A stretch of 64,000 nt of DNA from Pseudomaricurvus hydrocarbonicus. Its GTDB lineage: Bacteria; Pseudomonadota; Gammaproteobacteria; Pseudomonadales; Cellvibrionaceae. The notes below the pieces were generated by a model, which saw only the letters and a list, made by a program, of their open reading frames with translations, did not search any database and was not told the DNA's origin. A program made the translations under genes and the position numbers. The stretch covers positions 186,001 to 250,000 of the forward strand of contig NZ_JAAONZ010000004.1 in NCBI RefSeq assembly GCF_011602365.1, in the 5' to 3' direction. This document shows positions 46,269 through 55,537 of this stretch, piece after piece. Position 1 is the stretch's first letter, and the number at the start of each line of letters is the position of its first letter.

Positions 46269-47137
46269 AGCTCTCGTGCTGGCTGCGGTGCAGCTTCCGG
46301 GTTGGAGGCATTCCTTGCAGTAGCGACATTCTCCACCAACAGCTGTTTCAACGCCTGAATCTCCAGATGCAAATCGGTGATGGTAGGCTCACCCGCGGCC
46401 ACGGCCTCCGCCTTGGCCACGCGCTGGTGCTCTTCCTCCAGCACATTGACAACAATGCCGATGATCATATTTAAAAACGCAAAGGCGGTGAAAAAGATAA
46501 ACGACAGGTAGTAAAACCAGCTGAGGGGGTACTCAGTCATCGTTTCATACATAACGTCAGTCCAGTCTTCAAACGTCATCACCCGAAACAGGGTCAGCAG
46601 GCTGACGGCAATATCCCCCCACAGCTCCGGGTTCACCGAGGCAAAAAAGGTACTGCCGATGGCGGCATATATATAGAAAATAATAAACATCATCAACAAA
46701 ACGTAACCCAGCTGTGGCATCGCTTTGAGCAGTGAGTTGAGCAGCATGCGCAGCTCAGGGATGATGGACACCATCCGCAGGACCCGGAATATTCGCACCA
46801 ACCGGCCGATCAAGGCCATGTCACTGTCCTCAATGGGAATCAGACTGACCACCACAATCAAGGTGTCAAAGATATTCCAGCCACTGCGGAAAAACCGTTT
46901 TTTATCCGGCTCTCCCAGAAACCGAATCACGATTTCCACCAGAAAAATAACCGTGATCGCCCAATCCATCACCACCACAGCTTGCAACAAGGCTTCTGGC
47001 AACGGGTAGGTTTTGACACCAATCACCAGCGCCGAGAAGATAATGATTCCCACCACAAACAGCTCAAAGGCCTTATTGGAACGCAGCTTGTAAAATGCCG
47101 CCTGCCATTGGGCATTATTATCCATCATCGTAGTCAT
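46265..47137 (-). CDS. Voltage-gated cation channel of the bacterial Nav/Cav type
   Basis: A 290-residue six-helix subunit that should assemble as a tetramer in the inner membrane. The S4 sensor has arginines every third residue (Arg112, 115, 118, 121; GRLVRIFRVLRMV). The pore loop is LTLFRVMTFEDWTDVMYE with filter residues 188-194 (46556-46576). S6 is FFTAFAFLNMIIGIVVNVLEEE, followed by a coiled-coil tail. Known bacterial sodium channels have LESW at the filter; here it is FEDW plus an extra Asp194. Calcium permeation is a fair guess, not shown. Confidence 0.9.
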   Translation of the reverse strand: MTTMMDNNAQWQAAFYKLRSNKAFELFVVGIIIFSALVIGVKTYPLPEALLQAVVVMDWAITVIFLVEIVIRFLGEPDKKRFFRSGWNIFDTLIVVVSLIPIEDSDMALIGRLVRIFRVLRMVSIIPELRMLLNSLLKAMPQLGYVLLMMFIIFYIYAAIGSTFFASVNPELWGDIAVSLLTLFRVMTFEDWTDVMYETMTEYPLSWFYYLSFIFFTAFAFLNMIIGIVVNVLEEEHQRVAKAEAVAAGEPTITDLHLEIQALKQLLVENVATARNASNPEAAPQPAREL

Positions 47138-47369
47138 ACTTTGCTTTTCTACCTCTAATTGCCAATCGATTGACTGGCCACGTTTTAACAGTTCAATTTG
47201 CTTGTGAGCCGTTTAATGTGCTGGTCACCAACCCCATGCACCGTTCAACGACTCAATGTTCCGCTGGCAATCAATTCAGCCGTTACCAATGGCCAAAACG
47301 ATTTAGCCTTTTCGTCCCGAAATCAATAATTTACCACTGGCGTTTCACCGCTCGCTATAACCTGGGCGT

Positions 47370-50300
47370 CTATTCAACCTCCTCGAGAAAATCCAGCGAA
47401 GCCTGCTGCCGAATGGTTCGGCGGTGGTTAGCCATGAGCGCCGCGATTTTCTCTTTATCGCACTGCTGACGGTCCACCAGAACCCGGGTATGCAATTCCC
47501 CAACGGGTTCTGCGGTAGGACACTTGCTGAAAATAAACTGATTGCTGATCAGGTCCATAAACGGCCCGGATTTGCTGGAAGGCATAATAAACATCAACTG
47601 TAACCCCAGGCTCTCGGTCAGGTAACGGATGACTTCCTTGGACCGGTGCTCGTCCATCTTGGAAAAGGCTTCATCCACCAGCACCATGCGCAAATGAGAC
47701 TTGCCTTCATGAAAACGAAAAGCCGAGGTGATGGCCGCACTGCGAATGATGTAGGCCGGCGTTTCCAGCTGCCCACCAGACCCCGTGCCATATTGACTCA
47801 GTGCAATCGGCGTTTTACCTTCCGGTTTCTTGTAAATTTCGTAGCGTCGGTAGTTGCGATAATCGGCGATCCGCACCAGTTCCCGCATGGCCTTGTGTTC
47901 GTCTTCATCCAGCAACATCGCCATTAACCGGTTGCGCACCTTTTCGTGTTTACTGCTGAGCTCCATCGTAAACAGTGTCTCGCCGTCCCCCAGACTGGGG
48001 TTGTCGATCACCGCTTTGAAAAACTGCCAGTATTCTTTGAATTCCGGCAACCAGTCCCAACCGAACTCGAAACTTTCCCGGTCGGCACCAAAGCGATGAT
48101 GTTGCAGCTCCTCGTTAAGACCCGATAAAGTCTTCTCACCGTCGTTGATGGCCTGATAAATAGAGTGACAAAGATTGGTGACAAAGGCGTTGTTAAAACT
48201 TTCCCGCAAACTGGAAAGCTCTTCATAACGTTTTGCCAATATGTTGTTTTTATAGCGGTTGTACAAATTATCGAGCTGCCGCTGCAGATCACAGACGCTC
48301 TTGAAGTTGGCGCGGCCAAGACTGTGGGTAAAGTCCAGCTCAAACGCCAGACCATCGGCCCCCTGACACAGCTGATTGTGCTCCAGAATTCGCCGCTGCA
48401 AGCTGTGTAGCTCACTGTTAAGCTCAGCCGACAACGTTGCACAAGCCGCCTCAAAATAATCGGCGCCATGCACCTCGACCCGCTCATCCGCCACCGCCAG
48501 CTGCTGCTCGACATTGAATTCAGCCCAAATGTTGGACAGGCTGCGAATATTGTCTTCTGCGGTTTCCAACTGCTCCAGATTGGTATCCTGCTCTTCGTTC
48601 AGCTGTTTGCAGCTGCGATCGGCGCGATCCAGCTTGGCACGAATTTCAACTCGGGTATTTTCAAGCTCAATCAGACGGGACTCCTGCGCCTGCTCATCGC
48701 TTTTTAACTGCTGCAACTGTTGCTCGAGCTGGTCGAAATCCGATAAGTCCAGTTGTTTTAAGCTCCGCTCAGCGTTGAGCAGCTTTCGCTGCACCGCCAA
48801 CATGGCTTGCAGTTGATCGGCGTAGGCCACCGGCTTCATTTGATCCACCGACTGCAACAACAGATGACTTTCATTGGCGTAATCGGAGCTCTTTTGCCAT
48901 TCGACCTGCAGTGTCTGCAGTTCGCCCTGCTTGGCCAGCAATGCCTTTTCGCGGGCGGCCTGGCCAAACACCAGTTCACTGTCATCGATATCACAGCGAA
49001 ACATGGCGTAGTTGCCTGACCCCAGGCATTCACGGGTAACCCCGCGACGGGTTGAGCGCAACGACTCGGCGTCTGCCACCCGTTGCAGCTGGCCATAACT
49101 GGCTGTGATATAGGCTTCGGCCGTGGAATGCCCAAATGCCATGACATGCAGAATGGAATCCTGATGCAACTGATTCAGCTTGTCCGCATCACGCTTGGCT
49201 TTGTGTCCCTGAATGACACGGGCTCTGCTGCCACCCGACATCTGACGCAGCAGACGAATGGCGTCGGCTTCGTAATCCGGCTCCACGATAATGCCAAAAC
49301 GGGCACCACCGATGTAACCTTCGATAGCCGATTGCCAGGCACTGTCAACAACTTCCACGTAGTCACAGAGCACCCGGGCATCTGCTTCAGGCAGCTGCCG
49401 GTTCAAAGCCTCAAGGGCCTGTCGCACATAGTTGGGATAGACGGCTTGCCGTTGCTCCAACAGTTGAATCTCAGCCTCTTTACTGGTGACCTGTCTCTTC
49501 AGGCGTTCACTGGATTGACGACGCTTGTCGCGCTCCTGCGCCAACAAATCTCGCAGACTGGTATCACGGGCTTCGGTGGAAAACCAGGCGCTGACCAAAC
49601 GGTTGTGCAGTTGCTGTTGCGCGAGGGCTTCATCAAGGTGACTTTCCAGTGGAGAAATATCAATCCAGTCACGATTAAACAGCGACTGGAAATCAATGCT
49701 GGCCAGTTCGACCGCGACTGCCGAGGTCGTTTTGGACAGCGTTTTATCGGTCAGTTCGGGTATCTCCAACGACAGTGACGTGTGCTGTAAATTTTTCTGA
49801 ATTTGTCCCGCCGCCTGCCGGTTACGTCGCAGCTGCTCATCCTGGCTCAGCAGCGGCTGTACGCAACCGGTCAGCTGCGCCTCGAGCTCGGCCAGGCCTT
49901 TTTCCAGCTGGTCTTTATCGCGTAAAGCCGGCACCTGCAGACGACTCACTTCCACTTCCAGCAGACGCTCACGGATGTCGCGCCGCCGAGTTTCGGATAA
50001 GTGCTTGTCCCGCTCATTAGACTGTAACTGCTCTTTCAGGCTTTGCTGCAAACCTTTTTCTTTCAGGTAGCGTCCCTGACACTGGGTATAGCGGCTGCGA
50101 GCCAGGCTGTAATCCAGTAATTGCTGCTCCAGCCATTGGTCGATAAAGCGGTTGGCGTTGTCCCGACCGGCCTGCAAACGCTCTGTGGCTTCGCGCAGCT
50201 CGCGCGCGTCACTCTCCATGTTGTGAATGCGTTTGAGCATGGCCGACACATCGCGAATAGCATCGCCCAGATCCCGCGGCTCCAGAACTTCCTGTGCTAC

Positions 50301-50996
50301 AAACTCATCAATGCCTTTGATCGGTTTGTACGCCATGAAGCGGGAAAAGGCCCGCGCGGCATTCATCGCCTCACGTTCAGACACCGCGTCACGGCGGCCG
50401 CGCAACACGCCATACAGACGACAGAGATACGCTTTCTTTTTATCGTATTTTTCGACTGCGCCGACACCAAATTGTTTTCTCAACAAGGTGTACACCCGGT
50501 CCATGGGCAAGACATACCGCCCGCCTTTATCCTCTTTCACCAGGTCAACCAGCGACAGGCTGACATCAGGAAGAATGAAGAACTGACTGTCATCCAAACG
50601 TGCCACTTTTTGCTGGCCGGCCACCTCCACAAACGCACGCATGGCAAGCAGTGCCGTAAAGGCTTCAGCGTCTTCACCGGGGGTGGGATGAAAAACCGCC
50701 GCCAAATAGCCATCACAAGCATCCGGGCGGGCGTAAGCGCCATCATCACAGCCCAACACATAAGACGCCAGGGTTCTGACTTGCTTGCCGCCACGCCCGC
50801 GCTGGGTGGATTCATCCTGCCCCGGGTTAAAGTGAAACAGGTTGTCGTGAGCTGCCGTCATGACGGTTTGTATGGCATCCGCAGCCGTGGTTTTGCCGGA
50901 GCCATTGCCTCCCGAAAACAGGTTGATCGGCCCAAAATCGAATTCGGCGTGCGGAATATTGCCCCAGTTGACGTAGATAAACTTCTTTAAATACAT
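47370..50996 (-). CDS. MukB-like condensin ATPase, MksB/JetC type
   Basis: A 1208-residue SMC-like protein: Walker A GGNGSGKT at residues 29-36 in an N-terminal ATPase half, long coiled coils (about 260-520 and 700-870) and a hinge-like centre (DYVEVVDSAWQSAIEGYIGGARFGI). A C-terminal half has the signature YGTGSGGQ and Walker B MVLVDEAF. It matches the ATPase of MukBEF-like MksB and Wadjet JetC. With MksF and MksE upstream it forms a condensin that loops DNA. It starts two bases after the mksE stop. No MksG/JetD nuclease gene follows; the next gene is an ion channel 232 bp away. Confidence 0.88.
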   Translation of the reverse strand: MYLKKFIYVNWGNIPHAEFDFGPINLFSGGNGSGKTTAADAIQTVMTAAHDNLFHFNPGQDESTQRGRGGKQVRTLASYVLGCDDGAYARPDACDGYLAAVFHPTPGEDAEAFTALLAMRAFVEVAGQQKVARLDDSQFFILPDVSLSLVDLVKEDKGGRYVLPMDRVYTLLRKQFGVGAVEKYDKKKAYLCRLYGVLRGRRDAVSEREAMNAARAFSRFMAYKPIKGIDEFVAQEVLEPRDLGDAIRDVSAMLKRIHNMESDARELREATERLQAGRDNANRFIDQWLEQQLLDYSLARSRYTQCQGRYLKEKGLQQSLKEQLQSNERDKHLSETRRRDIRERLLEVEVSRLQVPALRDKDQLEKGLAELEAQLTGCVQPLLSQDEQLRRNRQAAGQIQKNLQHTSLSLEIPELTDKTLSKTTSAVAVELASIDFQSLFNRDWIDISPLESHLDEALAQQQLHNRLVSAWFSTEARDTSLRDLLAQERDKRRQSSERLKRQVTSKEAEIQLLEQRQAVYPNYVRQALEALNRQLPEADARVLCDYVEVVDSAWQSAIEGYIGGARFGIIVEPDYEADAIRLLRQMSGGSRARVIQGHKAKRDADKLNQLHQDSILHVMAFGHSTAEAYITASYGQLQRVADAESLRSTRRGVTRECLGSGNYAMFRCDIDDSELVFGQAAREKALLAKQGELQTLQVEWQKSSDYANESHLLLQSVDQMKPVAYADQLQAMLAVQRKLLNAERSLKQLDLSDFDQLEQQLQQLKSDEQAQESRLIELENTRVEIRAKLDRADRSCKQLNEEQDTNLEQLETAEDNIRSLSNIWAEFNVEQQLAVADERVEVHGADYFEAACATLSAELNSELHSLQRRILEHNQLCQGADGLAFELDFTHSLGRANFKSVCDLQRQLDNLYNRYKNNILAKRYEELSSLRESFNNAFVTNLCHSIYQAINDGEKTLSGLNEELQHHRFGADRESFEFGWDWLPEFKEYWQFFKAVIDNPSLGDGETLFTMELSSKHEKVRNRLMAMLLDEDEHKAMRELVRIADYRNYRRYEIYKKPEGKTPIALSQYGTGSGGQLETPAYIIRSAAITSAFRFHEGKSHLRMVLVDEAFSKMDEHRSKEVIRYLTESLGLQLMFIMPSSKSGPFMDLISNQFIFSKCPTAEPVGELHTRVLVDRQQCDKEKIAALMANHRRTIRQQASLDFLEEVE

Positions 50997-50998
50997 GA

Positions 50999-51853
50999 CT
51001 ATTCGTCCTCATCCAGCAGCGGTATATCGACATCTGATGCAAACAGTGAGCTGCCCCCCTCATGGGCGATTCCACTGACGCAATCACTTTCAATATCCGT
51101 TGGGGCTAAAACTTCTCGGTCGACCGTCACCTGCGTGAGTTCATCAATATCGGCTTGCGTTTTTTCTTCAAGTTGCTGCTCGTGCAAAGAGTTTTCTGAC
51201 AAAGCGCTGTCAACCACGTGCGAAGCGGTTAACAGACCTTCAATCAATTCGTTACTGACCAGATTGACTACCATAGGCCGAACCTTCATCCAGCTATCTC
51301 CACTGAGGAGATCAGCGTCAGCACCGAAACGGATAACCCGCAACTGTCGCAGACGCTTGAACAATTGCTTGCGCTCAAGTTGACTGTCCGGCAGCGAGCG
51401 TGACAGGAGGTTTTTCAGGGATAGAGCCAGAGCTTCTACGGACAAATTGACACACCCGGTTTCATCCACCTTGCCTTCACGCAAGGACTTGTCGTACTCG
51501 GTACGCAGTGTCAATATGACCGCCACTTCGTGTTGGTTGAGGCGTGAACGCAGCCCACCATTAAACGGCGTATCGGATTCGTCGTCGAGCCCCGGCACCC
51601 TTGCCCCGGGCGGAATCAAGCGGACATACTGAAAGCGGCTATCGTGATGCAAGCGCACACCCATTAACGCCAGATAGTCATCAACCAGGGATTCAACACG
51701 AACAAAGCGATCGTAAAGATCAGCTTCGACCCGGCTTTCATCACGACACAACACACCATAGTCCAACAGCCGTTGGATCAATTCCAACCAGTCACTGTCT
51801 TTCAGGTTTTCCGCAATGAGCGCTTCAAACAGGGATTCCTGCAAGCTAGACAT
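50999..51853 (-). CDS. Condensin subunit MksE/JetB (DUF4194)
   Basis: A 284-residue protein starting at ATG 51853, which overlaps the mksF stop by eight bases and has TGAGG nine bases upstream; a TTG five codons earlier is less likely. Residues 1-200 form the winged-helix KITE-type domain (LQESLFEALIAENLKDSDWLELIQRLL, LALMGVRLHHDSRFQYVRLIPP). The C-terminal 80 residues are acidic and disordered. It would bridge the kleisin and the ATPase. Confidence 0.85.
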   Translation of the reverse strand: MSSLQESLFEALIAENLKDSDWLELIQRLLDYGVLCRDESRVEADLYDRFVRVESLVDDYLALMGVRLHHDSRFQYVRLIPPGARVPGLDDESDTPFNGGLRSRLNQHEVAVILTLRTEYDKSLREGKVDETGCVNLSVEALALSLKNLLSRSLPDSQLERKQLFKRLRQLRVIRFGADADLLSGDSWMKVRPMVVNLVSNELIEGLLTASHVVDSALSENSLHEQQLEEKTQADIDELTQVTVDREVLAPTDIESDCVSGIAHEGGSSLFASDVDIPLLDEDE

Positions 51854-53360
51854 GCTGATCGACCTCAATCAATTCAATTACAAATTCATCCCGACGTGAG
51901 AAGTAATCTCCGCCTATAATTCCGGCACTCGCGGGCAACCACTGTTTACCATCATCGCCAAGGCTGACCGGGTGTACGGCAAACCGGTATTCACTGGAAA
52001 GGTTATCCGCTGCTCCCACTTCAATGGCATGGGCAATGGACAACAGATCCCGGGCGTTGTGAATGGGCAGATGCCGGGTATTAATACGGCCGGAATTCGT
52101 CAGTGCCCGACTGATGTATTGGCGAATCTCCTCGCCCTGAATGGTGAATGCCTGATCCAGAGCCTGTTGCACAAACAGCTCGCGACGGGCTTGCCGATCA
52201 ATTTTCTGTCCGTCTTGCACTCGGCTGAGCACTACGCGCTTACCGGCCCGGGTCTTCAACTGAATCTGGCCCGGATCAATATAACCCAGGCTGACCCCGG
52301 ACAGACTATCGGCAGCGCTAACAAGGCGTCGACCCTGCTCCTCCTGAGACAAGCTGCTGAGCTGCTTACAAGCTTCCAACAGCCCATCGTCACCCTGGGA
52401 ATGGATATAGCTCAACTGGCGCATAATAATATCGGCCCGCTGGGTGAAGCTGTTGAGTGAGCGCCGCAAGGCTGGCAACATACCTTCACAGGCACTGCGC
52501 AGCCGCTCCTCAATGGCGACCAACAGATTTTCCAGAATCGATTGGCCCGGAACCACTTTATCCGGCAACAGGCGACGCAGCCTGACTTCCATCACGGCCC
52601 GCCAGTCTTTGTCTTTGTCCTCGCCTTCACCGCCATATTTGCGTTTGCGACGCACCTGTTTAATCAGTGCGGCTATCTGATCACGGTATTTTTCCACACT
52701 GTCGGCGGACAAGCGCACTTCCAAATCCGGTTTGAAGGTGTTTTCCATAAAATCGAAAAACTCGTCCGTCGCCTGCTGAATCAATTGGCGGGCTTCCACT
52801 TCTTTCACCAGCTGCCGTTTGCGGTCTTCCAACTCCGAAATAACGTCAGTAAAGTCACTGATAATACGCTCTGAGTATTCATAAGCATCCAGCAGGTCGT
52901 GGATCTCGCCTTGCTCCAGAAATGCCTGCAAGCTGTTACGGGTATTGCGGGTGTTGCGGTTACGAGTACGGAAGCGACTGCTGTCCGTTTCGATAAACGG
53001 CTGGGTAAACAGACGTCCTACTTTACTGAATGCATAGGAACTTTGCAGTGTGGCTTCGTCCAACTGCTTTTCCAGCCAACCATACTCCAACAGCGTATTG
53101 AGGATGAAACCAGCCAGTTCACGCTGGTTACGAAAGCGGCCCTCCTCTTCACCTTCGGCCACTTCAGACTCCAGCACCGGAGCCCGGGCAATGGCCTCTT
53201 GAAAAATTTCAACCACCTGATCGCGGTTACGCACATGACCAAAATCACTCAGGTCGGTATACAGACGCTGATACAACAGGCGCAGACATTCGACCACGAC
53301 TTCACGATATTTCCCGGTCAGTGGTTTGAAAAAATGAGGACGAGAGTCAGAAAAAAACAT
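51846..53360 (-). CDS. Condensin kleisin subunit MksF/JetA (DUF5716)
   Basis: A 504-residue protein starting MFFSDSRPHFFKPLTGKYREVVVECLRLLYQRLY, the conserved N-terminus of Wadjet JetA/DUF5716 proteins; an upstream in-frame extension of 24 codons is disregarded. It continues with helical and charged parts (VSLGYIDPGQIQL, RRELFVQQALDQAFTI), and ends in a C-terminal domain with DYFSRRDEFVIELIEVD. It is first of the operon mksF-mksE-mksB. About 195 bp upstream lies a DUF3012 gene, and no partner nuclease is nearby. Confidence 0.85.
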   Translation of the reverse strand: MFFSDSRPHFFKPLTGKYREVVVECLRLLYQRLYTDLSDFGHVRNRDQVVEIFQEAIARAPVLESEVAEGEEEGRFRNQRELAGFILNTLLEYGWLEKQLDEATLQSSYAFSKVGRLFTQPFIETDSSRFRTRNRNTRNTRNSLQAFLEQGEIHDLLDAYEYSERIISDFTDVISELEDRKRQLVKEVEARQLIQQATDEFFDFMENTFKPDLEVRLSADSVEKYRDQIAALIKQVRRKRKYGGEGEDKDKDWRAVMEVRLRRLLPDKVVPGQSILENLLVAIEERLRSACEGMLPALRRSLNSFTQRADIIMRQLSYIHSQGDDGLLEACKQLSSLSQEEQGRRLVSAADSLSGVSLGYIDPGQIQLKTRAGKRVVLSRVQDGQKIDRQARRELFVQQALDQAFTIQGEEIRQYISRALTNSGRINTRHLPIHNARDLLSIAHAIEVGAADNLSSEYRFAVHPVSLGDDGKQWLPASAGIIGGDYFSRRDEFVIELIEVDQHV

Positions 53361-53555
53361 GGACAGGTTGTGCCGCTGATGATTGATGAAGCGTCGAATT
53401 GATCGGAGTGTTAAAACCAGAACATCCCGCATGGATGAGCAGAAAACTGCAGGCCGCAGTTATCTGCCGGATATTGAAATCAACCTGAAACAATAAACGG
53501 TCGCGTCGTCTTCTGTCTTGAAAGCTGAATATCCAGCGCGACAAAAAGTCACCAC

Positions 53556-53765
53556 CTACTCTTCAGCATCGTCATACAGGCAGGTTTTTGCAAAGCCCAG
53601 TGTTTCGGCTTCAGTCCATTGATCGTTTGGCTTATCCACCATGGCATCGCACCAGGCTTCCCCCACCAATTCGGATTCGGTGTTGCCTTCCAGCATGGAC
53701 AGCCCCGCCAATACCGCCAGCAGGCCAATAAGCAATAAACTCAGAATGCCTAAATATTTTTTCAT
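53556..53765 (-). CDS. DUF3012-like small membrane-anchored or exported protein
   Basis: A 69-residue product with an N-terminal hydrophobic stretch (LGILSLLLIGLLAVLAGLSML) and the DUF3012 core EAWCDAMVDKPNDQWTEAETLGFAKTCLY. It lacks the lipobox cysteine of its neighbour (53844-54044), so it should be membrane-anchored or cleaved by signal peptidase I. The two core cysteines are kept. It is a diverged tandem paralogue of that gene. Confidence 0.7.
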   Translation of the reverse strand: MKKYLGILSLLLIGLLAVLAGLSMLEGNTESELVGEAWCDAMVDKPNDQWTEAETLGFAKTCLYDDAEE

Positions 53766-53843
53766 TGTATTTCCAAAAAATTGTCTGCCGACCTGACTCT
53801 ACTTTTTCCAAAATCCGACGATACTGATGAGAACGATTTCGGA

Positions 53844-54044
53844 CTATTTGAAAATACAATACTTGGCAAAATCCGCAGCCTCATTGGAGGTCCAGTCCCC
53901 TTTTGGCTTTTCCTTCATCGATTCACACCAGGCATCACTACCAACTTCAGGGGCACAGCCCATTAATGCGACGGCAGCCACCGACAACATCACCAAAGCG
54001 GATCTTTTCAGTAAACGAGTTGCGCTAATAGTCATAGTTTCCAT
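53844..54044 (-). CDS. DUF3012 lipoprotein
   Basis: A 66-residue (or 63 from the second Met) lipoprotein: signal segment LLKRSALVMLSVAAVALMGC with the lipobox LMGC. The DUF3012 core is EVGSDAWCESMKEKPKGDWTSNEAADFAKYCIF. Family function is unknown. It lies 78 bp upstream of its paralogue, on the same strand. Confidence 0.8.
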   Translation of the reverse strand: METMTISATRLLKRSALVMLSVAAVALMGCAPEVGSDAWCESMKEKPKGDWTSNEAADFAKYCIFK

Positions 54045-54142
54045 CTTATCGTTTTTGAGTGTTTACATGTCTAGGCCCGAGGGTTAATTCGGAGCTGAAC
54101 AAACGTCTGGAGCCTGCTAACCCCACCACATCAGAACTGGAG

Positions 54143-55153
54143 TCAGGGCCCTGCGTTCAGCCAATCCGCAATTTGCTCGGCATAATATGTGATGATCAAA
54201 TCACAGCCGGCCCGCTTGAAGGCTGTCATGATTTCCATCACGATGGCCTCTTCGTCAATGACGCCAGCTTGCGCGCCCGCCTTGATCATCGCGTACTCAC
54301 CACTGACGTGATACACCGCCAGCGGTCGCTCGCTGTGCTGGCGAATATTGGCAATCACATCCAGATAAGCCAATCCGGGTTTGACCATCAGAATATCCGC
54401 CCCTTCCAGCTCATCTTGCATGGATTCTGCCAGGGCTTCGCGGCTGTTGGCCGGATCCATCTGATAGGTGGATCGGGTGCCCTTAAAGGTACTGTCGACG
54501 GCATCGCGGAACGGTCCGTAAAATGCGGAGGCAAATTTTGTGGAATAGGACATGATCGGTATGTGTGAAAAACCCGCCTCATCCAGGCCCTGACGAATGG
54601 CCGCGACCATGCCGTCAATCATGGTCGAAGGCGCAATCATATCGACACCGGCTTCGGCAGCCACAACCGCTTGCTTTTGCAGGTTGGTCAATGTCAGATC
54701 GTTATCGACATCCAGCCCCTCATGGGAACCCTCACAGAGCACCCCGCAGTGTCCATGCTCGGTGTATTCGCAAAAGCAGTTGTCACTGATGACCACCATT
54801 TCCGGCTGGGCGTGTTTGGCCGTGCGTATACAGCGGGCCATTAAGCCTTCACCGTCCCAGGTATCGGACCCTACCGCATCTTTATGGGTCGACACACCAA
54901 ACAGCAAGATTGCGCGAATGCCTTTCGACCAGGCACGTTGAACCACCTCGGCCAGCTGAGACTCCGGGTAGCGAACCACACCCGGCATACTGCTGATGGC
55001 CACCGGTTCAGTAATGCCTTCTTCCACAAACAAAGGAAGAATCAAATCCTCAGTGTGAAGTCGGTGCTGACGCACCAGACTGCGCAGCACAGAGGTTCGG
55101 CGCAGGCGACGAAATCGAAATTCCGGTGTGATTGTCTCAGACCTGCTCATCAT
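54143..55153 (-). CDS. hemB: Delta-aminolevulinic acid dehydratase (porphobilinogen synthase)
   Basis: Condenses two 5-aminolevulinate molecules to porphobilinogen in haem synthesis. The 336-residue product has VISDNCFCEYTEHGHCGVLCEG, with the three cysteines of zinc-dependent enzymes; Pseudomonas aeruginosa HemB is magnesium-dependent and lacks them. The Schiff-base lysines are in SYSTKFASAFYGPFRDA and MVKPGLAYLDVI. Its ATG overlaps the stop of the preceding gene (ATGA), so they are translationally coupled. Confidence 0.96.
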   Translation of the reverse strand: MMSRSETITPEFRFRRLRRTSVLRSLVRQHRLHTEDLILPLFVEEGITEPVAISSMPGVVRYPESQLAEVVQRAWSKGIRAILLFGVSTHKDAVGSDTWDGEGLMARCIRTAKHAQPEMVVISDNCFCEYTEHGHCGVLCEGSHEGLDVDNDLTLTNLQKQAVVAAEAGVDMIAPSTMIDGMVAAIRQGLDEAGFSHIPIMSYSTKFASAFYGPFRDAVDSTFKGTRSTYQMDPANSREALAESMQDELEGADILMVKPGLAYLDVIANIRQHSERPLAVYHVSGEYAMIKAGAQAGVIDEEAIVMEIMTAFKRAGCDLIITYYAEQIADWLNAGP

Positions 55154-55533
55154 GCTGACTCATCCCAATTATCAATGATTTCACGGGCAGCGCGCATGGC
55201 ATCAATGGCCGAAGGAAAGCCACAATAAGCCGTCGCATGCAAGATGACCGCACGAATCTCTTCTTTGCTGCAGCCGTTGCGCAACGCACCGCGAATATGG
55301 CCTTTCAGCTCATTGGGTGCCTTGAGCGCAATCAGCATGGCAATGGTAATCAGGCTGCGGGTGTCTCGGGGTAAATCGTCCCGTGTCCAGGGCCCGCCCC
55401 AGGCGTTTTCCATTACCAGATCTTGCAGGGGCTGATCAAAGTCGTTGGCGTTGTTCAGTGCCCGGTCGACAAATTCATCGCTCATCACTTCACGACGAAT
55501 GGCTTCTCCGGCTTTCTGGTCTTCAATGCTCAT
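55150..55533 (-). CDS. Carboxymuconolactone-decarboxylase-family protein
   Basis: A 127-residue protein of the AhpD/PcaC superfamily: RDTRSLITIAMLIALKAPNELKGHIRGALRNG and VILHATAYCGFPSAIDAMRAARE (PcaC-like H-x3-YCGxPxA). Start 55533 follows GGAGG and lies four bases after the cysS stop. It is encoded between cysS and hemB; no protocatechuate-pathway gene is near, so a true PcaC role is uncertain. Confidence 0.85.
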   Translation of the reverse strand: MSIEDQKAGEAIRREVMSDEFVDRALNNANDFDQPLQDLVMENAWGGPWTRDDLPRDTRSLITIAMLIALKAPNELKGHIRGALRNGCSKEEIRAVILHATAYCGFPSAIDAMRAAREIIDNWDESA

Positions 55534-55537
55534 CAGT

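Noticed and set aside
47138-47369. Hidden JetD/MksG gene
   Set aside because: The 232-bp gap is too short and holds no open frame of that kind.
49083-49778. 231-codon plus frame opposite the condensin ATPase
   Set aside because: Same reason; no ribosome-binding site and no domain.
50121-50990. 289-codon plus frame opposite the condensin ATPase
   Set aside because: It lies inside a gene with clear ATPase motifs on the other strand, so it is a shadow.
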